A stretch of 64,000 bases of DNA from Prauserella rugosa (GTDB lineage Bacteria; Actinomycetota; Actinomycetes; Mycobacteriales; Pseudonocardiaceae): positions 186,001 to 250,000 of the forward strand of contig NZ_JOIJ01000006.1 of NCBI RefSeq assembly GCF_000719975.1. The letters are read 5' to 3'. The notes below the pieces were generated by a model that made no database searches, was not told where the DNA came from, and was given only the letters and a program-made list of their open reading frames with translations. A program made the translations under genes and the position numbers. Positions 56,548 to 64,000 of the stretch are shown piece by piece (the first letter of the stretch is position 1; every line of letters begins with the position of its first letter).

Positions 56548-56889
56548 ATGGGACTGTTCAAGAAGCTCTTCAGCAGCCGTGTGACCACCGGGCCCGCGAC
56601 CGCCGGCGACGGCGCACCGTGGACCGCGCTCTCCGACGGCCACCTCGTCATCCAGGCCAGGGAGTGCTTTCCGATCACCGGCCGCGGCGTGATCATGACC
56701 GGCGAGGCACTCGTGCCCATCGCGGTCGACCAGTGGTGTGCCGTCACCGGCGGCGGCGACTCCCGGCAGATGCGGATCAGCACCATCACCCTGGAGGGTG
56801 ATGACCGCCCACTCCCCTCGGCAGCACCGGGGATGAGCGTGACCGTGATGTTCAGTCTGCCGCCGAAGGGCGGCGGTTCCTGGACGTGA
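56548..56889 (+). CDS. Small protein with an EF-Tu domain 2-like barrel
   Basis: A 113-residue protein beginning MGLFKKLFSS. Its core, residues about 33-110, resembles domain II of translation GTPases: ECFPITGRGVIMTGEALVPI is the strand pair written FxITGRGTVVTG in EF-Tu, and SAAPGMSVTVMFS the closing strands. There is no GTPase domain. Similar orphan barrels exist in actinobacteria without known function. The start is uncertain; ATG 56509 is an in-frame alternative. Confidence 0.7.
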   Translation: MGLFKKLFSSRVTTGPATAGDGAPWTALSDGHLVIQARECFPITGRGVIMTGEALVPIAVDQWCAVTGGGDSRQMRISTITLEGDDRPLPSAAPGMSVTVMFSLPPKGGGSWT

Positions 56890-56976
56890 CCGGCCCTTAT
56901 CGAGCAGGACGAACCGTCGGATCCAGCTCGTCGAGGTGTTCACCGGCCGGGAGTCCTTATCGACGCCGGTGTCCCG

Positions 56977-59430
56977 TCACACGCGGACGGTCGTCGTATC
57001 CGCGATGTCGAGGACGCTGGAACCGACATGGATGTCGTAGTCGCCCGCCTCGACCTGCCAACCGCCCTGCCAGTAATCGAGGTCGCGGCGGCGGATCGAG
57101 ACACGTGCCGTCACCGTGGCACCGGCGTCGGCCCGCACCACTGCGTGTCCGACGAGCCAACGGGCCGGTCGATCCACCACGGACTCGGCGCGCGAGGCAT
57201 ACACCTGCACCACGTGTTTTCCGCGACGTGCGCCGGTGTTGCGGACGGCACACTCCACGATCGCGGTCCCGTGGGCGTCGAAGTCCGAAACGGACACATC
57301 CGCGATGGACCATGTCGTGTAGCCGAGTCCGTAACCGAACTCGTAGGCCGGTTCGACATCCGCGCGGAGCCAGGCTCGATATCCGATGTGGACACCCTCG
57401 TCGTAGGCGAGCACACCGTCCCGCGGAGTCACCCCGAGCACCGGGACGTCCTCCGTCCGAGCGGGCCACGTCGTCGGGAGTCGCCCGCCGGGTTCGGCCT
57501 TGCCGGTCAGGATGTCGCCGACGGCCGCGCCGTACTCCTGCCCGCCGAAGTAGGTGAGCAGGACCGCGGCCGCATCGTTCCGCCAGGGCAGGAGCACAGG
57601 CGATCCGGAGTTGACGACGACGATCGTGTTCGGGTTCGCCGCCGTCACCGCGCGCACCAGGTCGTCCTGCCGGCCCGGTAGCGACAGGTCGGTGCGGTCG
57701 TACCCCTCGGATTCGACCCGTGAGTTGGTACCGACGACCACGACCGCCACCTCGGCCGAGGCCGCCGCCCTGGCGGCGTCGGCCAGCAACGCTTCGGCGT
57801 CCGTCCGCGCCGGTTCGGTTCCGACCGTGATACTCAAGGCGTTGCCGAGCCCTTCCTGCGCCGGCAACGGCTCGAGCTCGACGCGCAAGCGCACGGTCTC
57901 GCCTGCCCGCAGTTCCAACGGAACCGTCGTCGAGGCCGGAGAGAGGAAGGCGGCACCCAGATCCTCTCCGACCGGGTGCACGGTCTCCTCGGCCCGCAGC
58001 TCACCGTCGACCCGGATGCGCCCCTTGCCCACCGACGCGAACCCGAATCGGACAGAAGCGGATTCGCCCGGCGTGTAGTCGGTCTCGAACACCAGAGATG
58101 CCGTCTCGCTGATCGGTGCGTCACCGCCGAAGTACACGAGACCGCTTGCGAACCGATCCTCCGAGTACAGGAGCTCGCCGCGCGCGTCCCACATCTCCAC
58201 CCGCGCCCCGGGGCCGCCGGTCGCCGGGTTGCGCATGGCCTCGCGATCGAGCTCCGCGAGTCCCTCCTGCACGATGGCGCCGAGGGTATAGGTCACGTCC
58301 GCATGCGGGAAGGCGGCGCGAATGCCCTCCAACGGAGAGACGACGTGTTCGGGCAGCACGGTCGCACTGCCACCACCCTGGGTGCGCGCGTTCTCGGCGT
58401 TGTGCCCGATGACCGCAACGCTGCGCGGCGAGCCCAGCGGCAGCAGACCGTTGTTCTCGACGAGAACGGTTCCCTCCACCGCTGCCTCGCGGGCGAACGC
58501 CACGCCGTCCTCGCGGTGCGGCGGCTCAGACACGGCAGGTTCGAAACCGTCCAGCGCACCCACTCGTGCCGCGAGACGCAGGATGCGCTCGACCTTCCGG
58601 TCAACGGCCGCCTCGGCGACCTCGCCGCGGCGCACCGCATCCACCAATCGCTCGTCCCACGGCCCGGACGGCCCCGGCATCACAAGGTCCTGCGGGTACT
58701 TCGCGCTCTCGATGCTGCGCACCGCCGTCCAGTCGCTGACGACGACACCATCGAACCCCCATTCGCTGTTCAGCGGCATCTCCAACAACGGGTTCTCGGT
58801 GGCCGTAGCACCGTTGATCGAGTTGTAGGCACTCATGACCAACCACGCGCGAGCGTCCACAACGGCATCCTCGAACGCGCGCAGGTACAACTCGCGAAGC
58901 GGACGCTCGTCCACCCGAACGTCCGCGGTGAACCGATCCGTCTCGAAGTCGTTCGCCACGTAGTGCTTCGGCGTCGCGCCGATCCCGTTGTCCTGGACCC
59001 CACGCACGTAGGACGCGGCGAGAACCGCGGTGAGGACGGGGTCCTCGCTGAAGGCCTCGAAGTGCCTACCACCCAACGGGGACCGATGCAGATTGATCGT
59101 CGGGCCCAGCACGACGTCGACACCTTTGCGCCGGGCCTCCGCCGCAGCCACGGCGCCGTATCGCCAGGCGATCGCCGGATCCCACGACGAGGACAGCGCG
59201 GTCGCCGACGGCAGATTGAGCGACGGCGAGCGTTCGTCCCAGACCTCGCCGCGCACGCCGCTCGGCCCGTCCGAAAGCACCATGCGACGCAAGCCGATCT
59301 TCTCGAGCGGCCACGTGGTCCAGAAGTCCCTGCCGGTGAGCAGCTGGACCTTCTCTTCCAGACTCAGTCGCGCGAGTACACCGTCGAAACAACGTTCGCG
59401 GGTGACAGCATCATCGATGTCGTCGGCCAT
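56977..59430 (-). CDS. Beta-glucosidase, glycoside hydrolase family 3, with PA14 insert
   Basis: An 817-residue GH3 enzyme. The catalytic barrel has VLSDGPSGVRGE, the Lys-His pair in PKHYVANDFETDR (155-156) and the nucleophile Asp233 in GVVVSDWTAV. The second domain (VENNGLLPLG, VAVIGHNAENARTQGGGS) is interrupted by a PA14-type module at about 395-530, followed by the end of the sandwich domain and a fibronectin-III-like tail. It hydrolyses beta-glucosides or related sugars; with no signal peptide it is probably cytoplasmic. ATG 59430 follows GGGAGGA; upstream codons to 59502 lack a ribosome site. Confidence 0.94.
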   Translation of the reverse strand: MADDIDDAVTRERCFDGVLARLSLEEKVQLLTGRDFWTTWPLEKIGLRRMVLSDGPSGVRGEVWDERSPSLNLPSATALSSSWDPAIAWRYGAVAAAEARRKGVDVVLGPTINLHRSPLGGRHFEAFSEDPVLTAVLAASYVRGVQDNGIGATPKHYVANDFETDRFTADVRVDERPLRELYLRAFEDAVVDARAWLVMSAYNSINGATATENPLLEMPLNSEWGFDGVVVSDWTAVRSIESAKYPQDLVMPGPSGPWDERLVDAVRRGEVAEAAVDRKVERILRLAARVGALDGFEPAVSEPPHREDGVAFAREAAVEGTVLVENNGLLPLGSPRSVAVIGHNAENARTQGGGSATVLPEHVVSPLEGIRAAFPHADVTYTLGAIVQEGLAELDREAMRNPATGGPGARVEMWDARGELLYSEDRFASGLVYFGGDAPISETASLVFETDYTPGESASVRFGFASVGKGRIRVDGELRAEETVHPVGEDLGAAFLSPASTTVPLELRAGETVRLRVELEPLPAQEGLGNALSITVGTEPARTDAEALLADAARAAASAEVAVVVVGTNSRVESEGYDRTDLSLPGRQDDLVRAVTAANPNTIVVVNSGSPVLLPWRNDAAAVLLTYFGGQEYGAAVGDILTGKAEPGGRLPTTWPARTEDVPVLGVTPRDGVLAYDEGVHIGYRAWLRADVEPAYEFGYGLGYTTWSIADVSVSDFDAHGTAIVECAVRNTGARRGKHVVQVYASRAESVVDRPARWLVGHAVVRADAGATVTARVSIRRRDLDYWQGGWQVEAGDYDIHVGSSVLDIADTTTVRV

Positions 59431-59643
59431 CGCCGCATCCTCCCGTTGGTCGTGCCCGTCCGCCCGGCAATGGTGACGGCGTCTGCCCACCGCAACCCTC
59501 ATACCCCCGGCCCCGGCTGGCGGCTCGGCCCGCCGCGATGCGGACGGGTTGCGCTCCGACGTGGGCGCCGGCTCGGCTTCCGGCTAGCGTATGTTCCGCA
59601 CCGCGCTTTCAACGATGAAGCCGACCGAGCACCTGAGGTTCAC

Positions 59644-60588
59644 ATGCCGACCTACACGCTGCGCCAGCTCGAGTACCTTGTCGCTGTCGCGGATGCGGGG
59701 TCGATATCGGCGGCCGCGGGCGCACTGCACGTCACGCCGACGGCCGTCGCCTCGGCCATCACCGAGCTCGAACGCACGCTGCACACGCAGTTGATGGTCC
59801 GGCGCAAGGCGCACGGGGTCGTCCTCACCCCCACCGGCACGTTCCTCTACAACCGCGCCACCACGCTGCTCCGCGACGCCGAGGAACTCCAGCTCGCCAC
59901 GGCGAGCGGTGGCGCCGAACTGGTCGGACCTCTGGTGCTGGGCTGCTACGCCACGCTGGCCCCCACCATCGTTCCCACGCTGATGCGTTGGGTCGCAGAG
60001 CAACACCCTTCCGTCGACCTCACCGTCGTCACCGGCAGTCAGGCCGAGTTGCCACACCGGCTGCTCACCGGCTCGCTCGACCTGGCGGTCGGTTACGACA
60101 TGGCCCTGCCGAGCGGGCTCGACTCGGTCGTGCTCTACGAAGCGCCGCCGTACGTGCTCTTGCCGGAGGATCATCCCGCTGCCTCGGCCGCGTCGGTCAG
60201 CCTGGCCGATCTCGCGGCAGAGCCGATGATCCTGCTCAACTTCCCTCCCGCCCAGGAGCACACGCTGATGCTCTACGCGGACGCGGGCGTCACGCCGAAC
60301 ATCGTGCAGCGGACCACGGACTTCGAGCTCACCCGCTCGCTGGTGGCACACGGCTTCGGATACACGATCCTCATCCAGCGACCCGTCTCCCCCACGACCT
60401 ACGACGGCATGCCCGTGGTCGTGCGCGACATCAGCCCCTCCGTCCGGCCCGCCGTCGTCCGCATGATGTGGCCCCACGACGTGCGGTTGACCGACCGAGC
60501 CAGAGCCCTCGTGGACTTCGCCGAGGCGCACGGTGACCTGCTCGACCCACGCACTCACCAGAGCGGACCGCGCGTGAACCAAACCTGA
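59644..60588 (+). CDS. LysR-family regulator of the P450 cluster
   Basis: A 314-residue LysR protein. The HTH is at 4-63 (LRQLEYLVAVADAGSISAAAGALHVTPTAVASAI). The effector domain contains LVLGCYATLAPTIVPTLMRW and a periplasmic-binding-like fold to the end. It is encoded just before, and in the same direction as, the first P450, with inverted repeats in the 92-base gap, so it likely activates the P450 genes in response to their substrate. ATG 59644 with TGAGG upstream. Confidence 0.92.
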   Translation: MPTYTLRQLEYLVAVADAGSISAAAGALHVTPTAVASAITELERTLHTQLMVRRKAHGVVLTPTGTFLYNRATTLLRDAEELQLATASGGAELVGPLVLGCYATLAPTIVPTLMRWVAEQHPSVDLTVVTGSQAELPHRLLTGSLDLAVGYDMALPSGLDSVVLYEAPPYVLLPEDHPAASAASVSLADLAAEPMILLNFPPAQEHTLMLYADAGVTPNIVQRTTDFELTRSLVAHGFGYTILIQRPVSPTTYDGMPVVVRDISPSVRPAVVRMMWPHDVRLTDRARALVDFAEAHGDLLDPRTHQSGPRVNQT

Positions 60589-60612
60589 AGTTCGGTCCAT
60601 GCCAATTTTTCG

Positions 60613-60667
60613 GAAGTTTACTTCGGGAGGCGGTCGAACTCACACTTCTGACCAACGGAGTCAGAAG
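60613..60667 (+). promoter_or_regulatory. Inverted repeats in the LysR-P450 gap
   Basis: GAAGT-TT-ACTTC (60613-60624) is a compact inverted repeat of LysR-box character. CTTCTGAC (60645-60652) and GTCAGAAG (60660-60667) form a perfect 8-bp stem with a 7-base loop that covers most of the AGAAGGGA ribosome site of the P450 at 60681. Confidence 0.6.
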
Positions 60668-60680
60668 GGACACGTCAACG

Positions 60681-61871
60681 ATGACCGTGGACACGACGCA
60701 CCCGCGATCCATTCCCTCGGCGGACTGGGTCACCATCCCCGATCTCTACGCGGATCCGTACCCGATCTACCGACGCCTCCGCGCCGAGGCACCGATTCAC
60801 TGGGTTCCCGCGGTCAACCGCTACCTGGTCATCGGGTACGAAGCCTGCCACACGATCGAGCTCGACCAGGAACGCTTCACCGCGGACGAGACCAACTCGC
60901 TCATGAAGCGCTCGATGGGGCACAGCATGCTCCGCAAGGACGACCCGGAACACGACGTCGAACGTAAGGCCTACGGCGGCGTGCTCCGCCCCAAGGCGAT
61001 CAAACAGGAGTGGAACCAGGTCTTCGAGCGGAGTTTCGCTACCTATCTGGAACGCCTCCGCGAGGCCGGGCCCGGCGCGGACCTGGTGACGGAATTCGCC
61101 GCGCCGTTCGCCGCCGAGAACCTCCGCGTGATCATGGGATTCGAGAACGCCACCCAGGAGGACGTCCAACGGTGGTCGCAGACCCTGATCGACGGGACCG
61201 GGAACTACGCCGACGACCCCGACGTGTGGGCCGCGGCCGAACGCTCCTCCCGGGAAGTCGACGTGGCCATCGACGAGATGCTGCCGATCCTGCGCGATCG
61301 TCCGAACGGCAGCTTGTTGTCGGCACTGGGCGCGTCCGGTATGCCACTCGAATCGCTGCGAGCGAACTTCAAGATGACCATCGGCGGTGGGCTCAACGAG
61401 CCTCGCGACGCGATCGCGACGACGACGTGGGCGCTGCTCAGCCACCCCACACAACTCGCCTCCGTGCTCGCCGACGGGCGCTGGTCCGAGGCGTTCGAGG
61501 AGTCGATCCGCTGGGTGGCCCCCATCAGCATGTACCCACGCGAAGCCACCCGGGACACCGAGCTGTGCGGTCTCCACATCCCCCGGGGTGCGCGCCTCGG
61601 CGTCGCGGTCGGTGCCGCGAACCGGGATCCGGAGGTCTTCGTCGACGCCGAGTCCTACGACATCGACCGCCCCAGGAAACCCCATCTCGCCTTCGGCGGG
61701 GGCAACCACTTCTGCGCGGGAGCCTGGGTCGCCCGCGCCTCCGTGGTCAATGTCGCGCTGCCGGGTCTGTTCCGCGAGTTGCCGGGCCTGCGGCTCGATC
61801 CCGACCGGCCCGCGGTGTGCGGCGGCTGGGTGTTCCGCGGCGTGACCTCGCTGCCCGTTCTCTGGGACTGA
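60681..61871 (+). CDS. Cytochrome P450 (GcoA-like class, first of two)
   Basis: A 396-residue bacterial P450. The heme loop is FGGGNHFCAGAWVARA with Cys345; the ExxR motif is in EESIRW. In the I helix, where most P450s have AGxxTT, it reads GGGLNEPRDA: Glu240 is followed by Pro, not Thr. The same EP change occurs in the aromatic O-demethylase GcoA, and the C-terminal GGWVFRGVTSLPV also resembles that enzyme. Ferredoxin and ferredoxin reductase genes follow, so the electron chain is complete. Substrate unknown; an aromatic ether is a reasonable guess. Confidence 0.93.
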   Translation: MTVDTTHPRSIPSADWVTIPDLYADPYPIYRRLRAEAPIHWVPAVNRYLVIGYEACHTIELDQERFTADETNSLMKRSMGHSMLRKDDPEHDVERKAYGGVLRPKAIKQEWNQVFERSFATYLERLREAGPGADLVTEFAAPFAAENLRVIMGFENATQEDVQRWSQTLIDGTGNYADDPDVWAAAERSSREVDVAIDEMLPILRDRPNGSLLSALGASGMPLESLRANFKMTIGGGLNEPRDAIATTTWALLSHPTQLASVLADGRWSEAFEESIRWVAPISMYPREATRDTELCGLHIPRGARLGVAVGAANRDPEVFVDAESYDIDRPRKPHLAFGGGNHFCAGAWVARASVVNVALPGLFRELPGLRLDPDRPAVCGGWVFRGVTSLPVLWD

Positions 61872-61901
61872 CCGCCGAATCCGATCTTTCGAGGAGTTCC
61901 C

Positions 61902-62228
61902 ATGCCCACAGTGATCTTCCACCACGCCAACGGCGAGACCGACGTCGTCGAATCGCCCGAGGGCACCTCCGTGATGAAGGTGGCTCTGCAGAACGACGTC
62001 GCCGGCATCGTCGGCGAGTGCGGCGGCCAGGCCATGTGCGCGACCTGTCACGTCTACGTCCGCGACGGCTACCGCGACCGGTTGCCGGAGATCAGCGAGG
62101 ACGAAGAGGAGATGCTGGAGTGCACGGCCGCTCCCCGGGATGAGGCCCGGAGCCGACTCGGGTGCCAGGTGGTGCTCGGCCCGGATCTCGAGGAGGTCGA
62201 GGTCGATGTGCCCGGCTCCCAGGTCTGA
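61902..62228 (+). CDS. [2Fe-2S] ferredoxin, adrenodoxin/putidaredoxin type
   Basis: A 108-residue ferredoxin with cluster ligands Cys40, Cys46, Cys49 (ECGGQAMCATCHVY) and Cys88 (RLGCQVVL), the C-x5-C-x2-C-n-C pattern of P450 and dioxygenase partners. The acidic stretch ISEDEEEMLE is the usual docking surface. It lies 30 bases after the P450, and its 3' end overlaps the reductase gene by 23 bases. Confidence 0.95.
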   Translation: MPTVIFHHANGETDVVESPEGTSVMKVALQNDVAGIVGECGGQAMCATCHVYVRDGYRDRLPEISEDEEEMLECTAAPRDEARSRLGCQVVLGPDLEEVEVDVPGSQV

Positions 62229-63510
62229 AGCGGCCGCCGCGAACGTTGTCGTGATCGGCGCCGGCCACGCGGGCGCCGCGACGGCCGAGGCCCTCCGGGC
62301 CATGGGCCACACCGGCCCGCTGACGCTCGTCGGTGACGAGCCGGCGCCTCCCTATCAACGGCCGCCGCTGTCGAAGGAGCACCTCGGCCCCGCCGACGCC
62401 GAACCGCTTCCCCTGCGGGGCCCGCAGTTCTTCGCCGATCAGCAGATCGAGCTGTGCACGGGCGTCACGGCCACGATGATCGACCGGACGGGCAGGCGGG
62501 TGCACCTCTCCGACGGGCGCGCACTGCCCTACGACCACCTCGTGCTCGCGTGCGGCGCCGCGAACCGCAGCCTGCCGGTACCCGGCTGCGACCTCGGCGG
62601 CGTTCATTCCTTGCGCACCCTCGCCGACGCCGAAGCCGTACGGGCCGCGATGGCCGGATGCGACTCCGCGCTCGTCGTCGGAGCCGGGTTCATCGGCCTC
62701 GAGTTCGCAGCCGCCGCCCGGAAGCGTGGCATCCCCGTCACCGTGGTGGAGGCAGCGGAACGTCCCCTGGCCCGTGCGCTGTCGGCCGAGATGGCCGAGC
62801 ACATCGCCGAGGCGCACCGCAGCACCGGAGTCGACCTGCGCCTCGGTACGGGCGTGGCGGCGTTCCTGGACAGCAACGGCAAGGGCAAGGGCAGCGACAA
62901 CAGCACAGGCACAGGCCGGGTCCGCGGCGCGATCGGCACGGACGGCGCCGAGTACACCGCCGACCTGGTGCTCGTGGGCATCGGGGTCGTCCCGCGGGAC
63001 GAGCTCGCCGCACAGGCCGGGCTGGCCGTGGACAACGGGATCGTCGTCGACGAGCACCTGCGCACGAGCGACCCCGACATCTATGCGATCGGGGACTGTG
63101 CCAGCTTCCCGCATGCATTCACCGGCGCCCGAACGCGTCTCGAGTCGGTGCAGAACGCCACCGACCAGGCCCGGCACGTGGCGGCGGCGATTCTGGGCCG
63201 CGAGGACCCCGGTGGATACCGGGAGCTGCCGTGGTTCTGGAGCCACCAGGGGCAGTTGAAGCTGCAGATCGCCGGCCTCCGACTGCCCGGCGACCGTGCG
63301 TTCGTCCTCGGCGACCGTGCCGAGGGCAGGTTCTCCGTGTGCTGCTACCGCGGGGAACGACTCGTCGCCGTGGAATCGCTGAATCGACCGGCCGACCACA
63401 TGGCCGCCCGCAAGCTGCTGGCGCAGGGACGTTCGCCCGCACCGGAGCAGCTGGCCGACCCCGACTTCTCGTTGAAGGGCTTCGCCAGGGCGCTCGCACC
63501 CACCCCCTGA
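62206..63510 (+). CDS. Ferredoxin reductase, FAD-dependent
   Basis: A 434-residue reductase with VVVIGAGHAGAATAEALRAMG (FAD), ALVVGAGFIGLEFAAAARKRG (NAD) and IYAIGDCASFPHAF (FAD closing motif). It passes electrons from NAD(P)H to the ferredoxin just upstream. ATG 62206 follows GAGGAGGTCGAGG and is preferred over an earlier frame opening at 62140 within the ferredoxin gene. A low-complexity Gly/Lys/Ser/Asn insert (SNGKGKGSDNSTGTG) near residue 220 is unusual. A BphA4-type paralogue is at 14725. Confidence 0.93.
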   Translation: MCPAPRSEAAAANVVVIGAGHAGAATAEALRAMGHTGPLTLVGDEPAPPYQRPPLSKEHLGPADAEPLPLRGPQFFADQQIELCTGVTATMIDRTGRRVHLSDGRALPYDHLVLACGAANRSLPVPGCDLGGVHSLRTLADAEAVRAAMAGCDSALVVGAGFIGLEFAAAARKRGIPVTVVEAAERPLARALSAEMAEHIAEAHRSTGVDLRLGTGVAAFLDSNGKGKGSDNSTGTGRVRGAIGTDGAEYTADLVLVGIGVVPRDELAAQAGLAVDNGIVVDEHLRTSDPDIYAIGDCASFPHAFTGARTRLESVQNATDQARHVAAAILGREDPGGYRELPWFWSHQGQLKLQIAGLRLPGDRAFVLGDRAEGRFSVCCYRGERLVAVESLNRPADHMAARKLLAQGRSPAPEQLADPDFSLKGFARALAPTP

Positions 63511-63536
63511 GCACACAAACACCCCGAGGAACCGCC

Positions 63537-64000
63537 ATGACCACGCCCACCACCGAGGCGCCCATCGCCGACTGGGTCGATCCCGCGGACCTGATGCGCG
63601 ACCCCTACCCCACCTACCGACGGCTGGTGCGCGACATGCCCGTGGCCTGGGTACCGGCGCTCGGCCGATACCTGGTGACCGCGTCCGAGGCCTGCCGTGC
63701 CATCGAGGAGGACCAGGAAACATTCTCCGCTGCGGTGCGCGGTAGCGGCGCGACCATGGCCAGAGCCATGGGCGCGACGCCGATGCTGCGCAAGGACGAC
63801 CCCGACCATGCCCGGGAACGCACAGCGATCAACACGACGCTGCGCCCGAAGAGCCTGCGAGCGCACTGGGCGCCGATCTTCGAGCGGAACGCGCGCACGC
63901 ACCTGGAGACCCTGCGCTCCTGCGGCCCGGACGAGGCCGATCTCAACCGGGACTACGCGGCACCGGTGGCGTCGCAGAACCTCATCGACCTGCTGGGGCT
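63537..64000 (+). CDS. Cytochrome P450, second of two, cut by the right edge
   Basis: The N-terminal 154 residues of a P450 paralogous to the one at 60681: DPYPTYRRLVRDMPVAWVPALGRYLV and MLRKDDPDHARERT match it closely in order and position. The heme loop lies beyond the window. The start is ATG 63537 with CGAGGA upstream. It probably shares the ferredoxin and reductase encoded before it, and the two P450s may act on successive steps or form a pair. Confidence 0.9.
   Translation, partial: MTTPTTEAPIADWVDPADLMRDPYPTYRRLVRDMPVAWVPALGRYLVTASEACRAIEEDQETFSAAVRGSGATMARAMGATPMLRKDDPDHARERTAINTTLRPKSLRAHWAPIFERNARTHLETLRSCGPDEADLNRDYAAPVASQNLIDLLG

Noticed and set aside
57976..59643. Plus-strand open frame preceding the LysR gene and opposite the GH3 gene
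   Set aside because: It is the antisense shadow of the glucosidase; LysR similarity begins at ATG 59644, which has its own ribosome site.

Overview
This window comes from a high-GC actinomycete, most likely of the Pseudonocardiales. The coding sequence is GC-rich, GTG starts and ATGA/GTGA overlaps are common, a mycothiol-type formaldehyde dehydrogenase is present, and the Rieske, betaine and P450 gene types are typical of soil actinobacteria. No rRNA, tRNA, CRISPR array, insertion sequence or phage gene was seen. The dominant theme is catabolism of small acids and methylated compounds, with many dedicated transporters and regulators.

Layout. (1) 1-10860, minus strand: a tightly overlapped acyl-CoA operon with an acyl-CoA synthetase (cut by the left edge), a quinone-oxidoreductase-like protein, two CaiB-type CoA-transferases, two acyl-CoA dehydrogenases, a BadI/MenB-type ring hydrolase, two 3-hydroxyacyl-CoA dehydrogenases, an SDR and an enoyl-CoA hydratase. 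It looks like a route for an alicyclic acid of the cyclohexanecarboxylate type. A divergent MHS transporter (11286) and a FadR-like regulator (12857) face it. (2) 13991-36717: a methylated-glycine island. It holds a GntR regulator, a Rieske ferredoxin with its FAD reductase, an MHS transporter, a glycine-betaine-type Rieske oxygenase, purU-sdaA-folD-fchA-dimethylglycine oxidase (minus strand), divergent glyA-soxBDAG, a mycothiol-linked formaldehyde dehydrogenase, a MetF-like protein and a BCCT transporter. Together they can take betaine through dimethylglycine, sarcosine, glycine and serine to pyruvate, with methyl groups leaving as formate. (3) 36774-41002: PadR regulator, vanillate-type O-demethylase vanAB and an aromatic-acid transporter. 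(4) 41069-45843: an S4-domain protein, then a GntR regulator divergent from a CoA-transferase, a CitE-like lyase and a DctM-type permease with a small membrane partner. (5) 45874-54064: a tandem Lrp-type regulator divergent from a polar amino-acid ABC transporter, a TMADH/N-demethylase-like flavoenzyme, a sarcosine-oxidase-like protein and a HAD hydrolase, probably for another N-methylated amino acid. (6) 54185-59430: housekeeping-type genes (DUF3592-like protein, M23 peptidase, lipoprotein, EF-Tu-domain-2-like mini-protein, GH3 glucosidase). (7) 59644-64000: LysR regulator and a P450-ferredoxin-reductase-P450 cluster, with the last P450 cut by the right edge.

The most interesting observations are these. 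Three promoters of the betaine island share one -35/-10/operator design (about 16.47, 25.98 and 26.17 kb). The FolD of that island has lost the catalytic cyclohydrolase lysine next to a dedicated FchA. The flavoenzymes of the second N-methyl cluster lack canonical cofactor-binding cysteines. Several of these systems release formaldehyde or one-carbon units that the mycothiol and folate enzymes here could consume.
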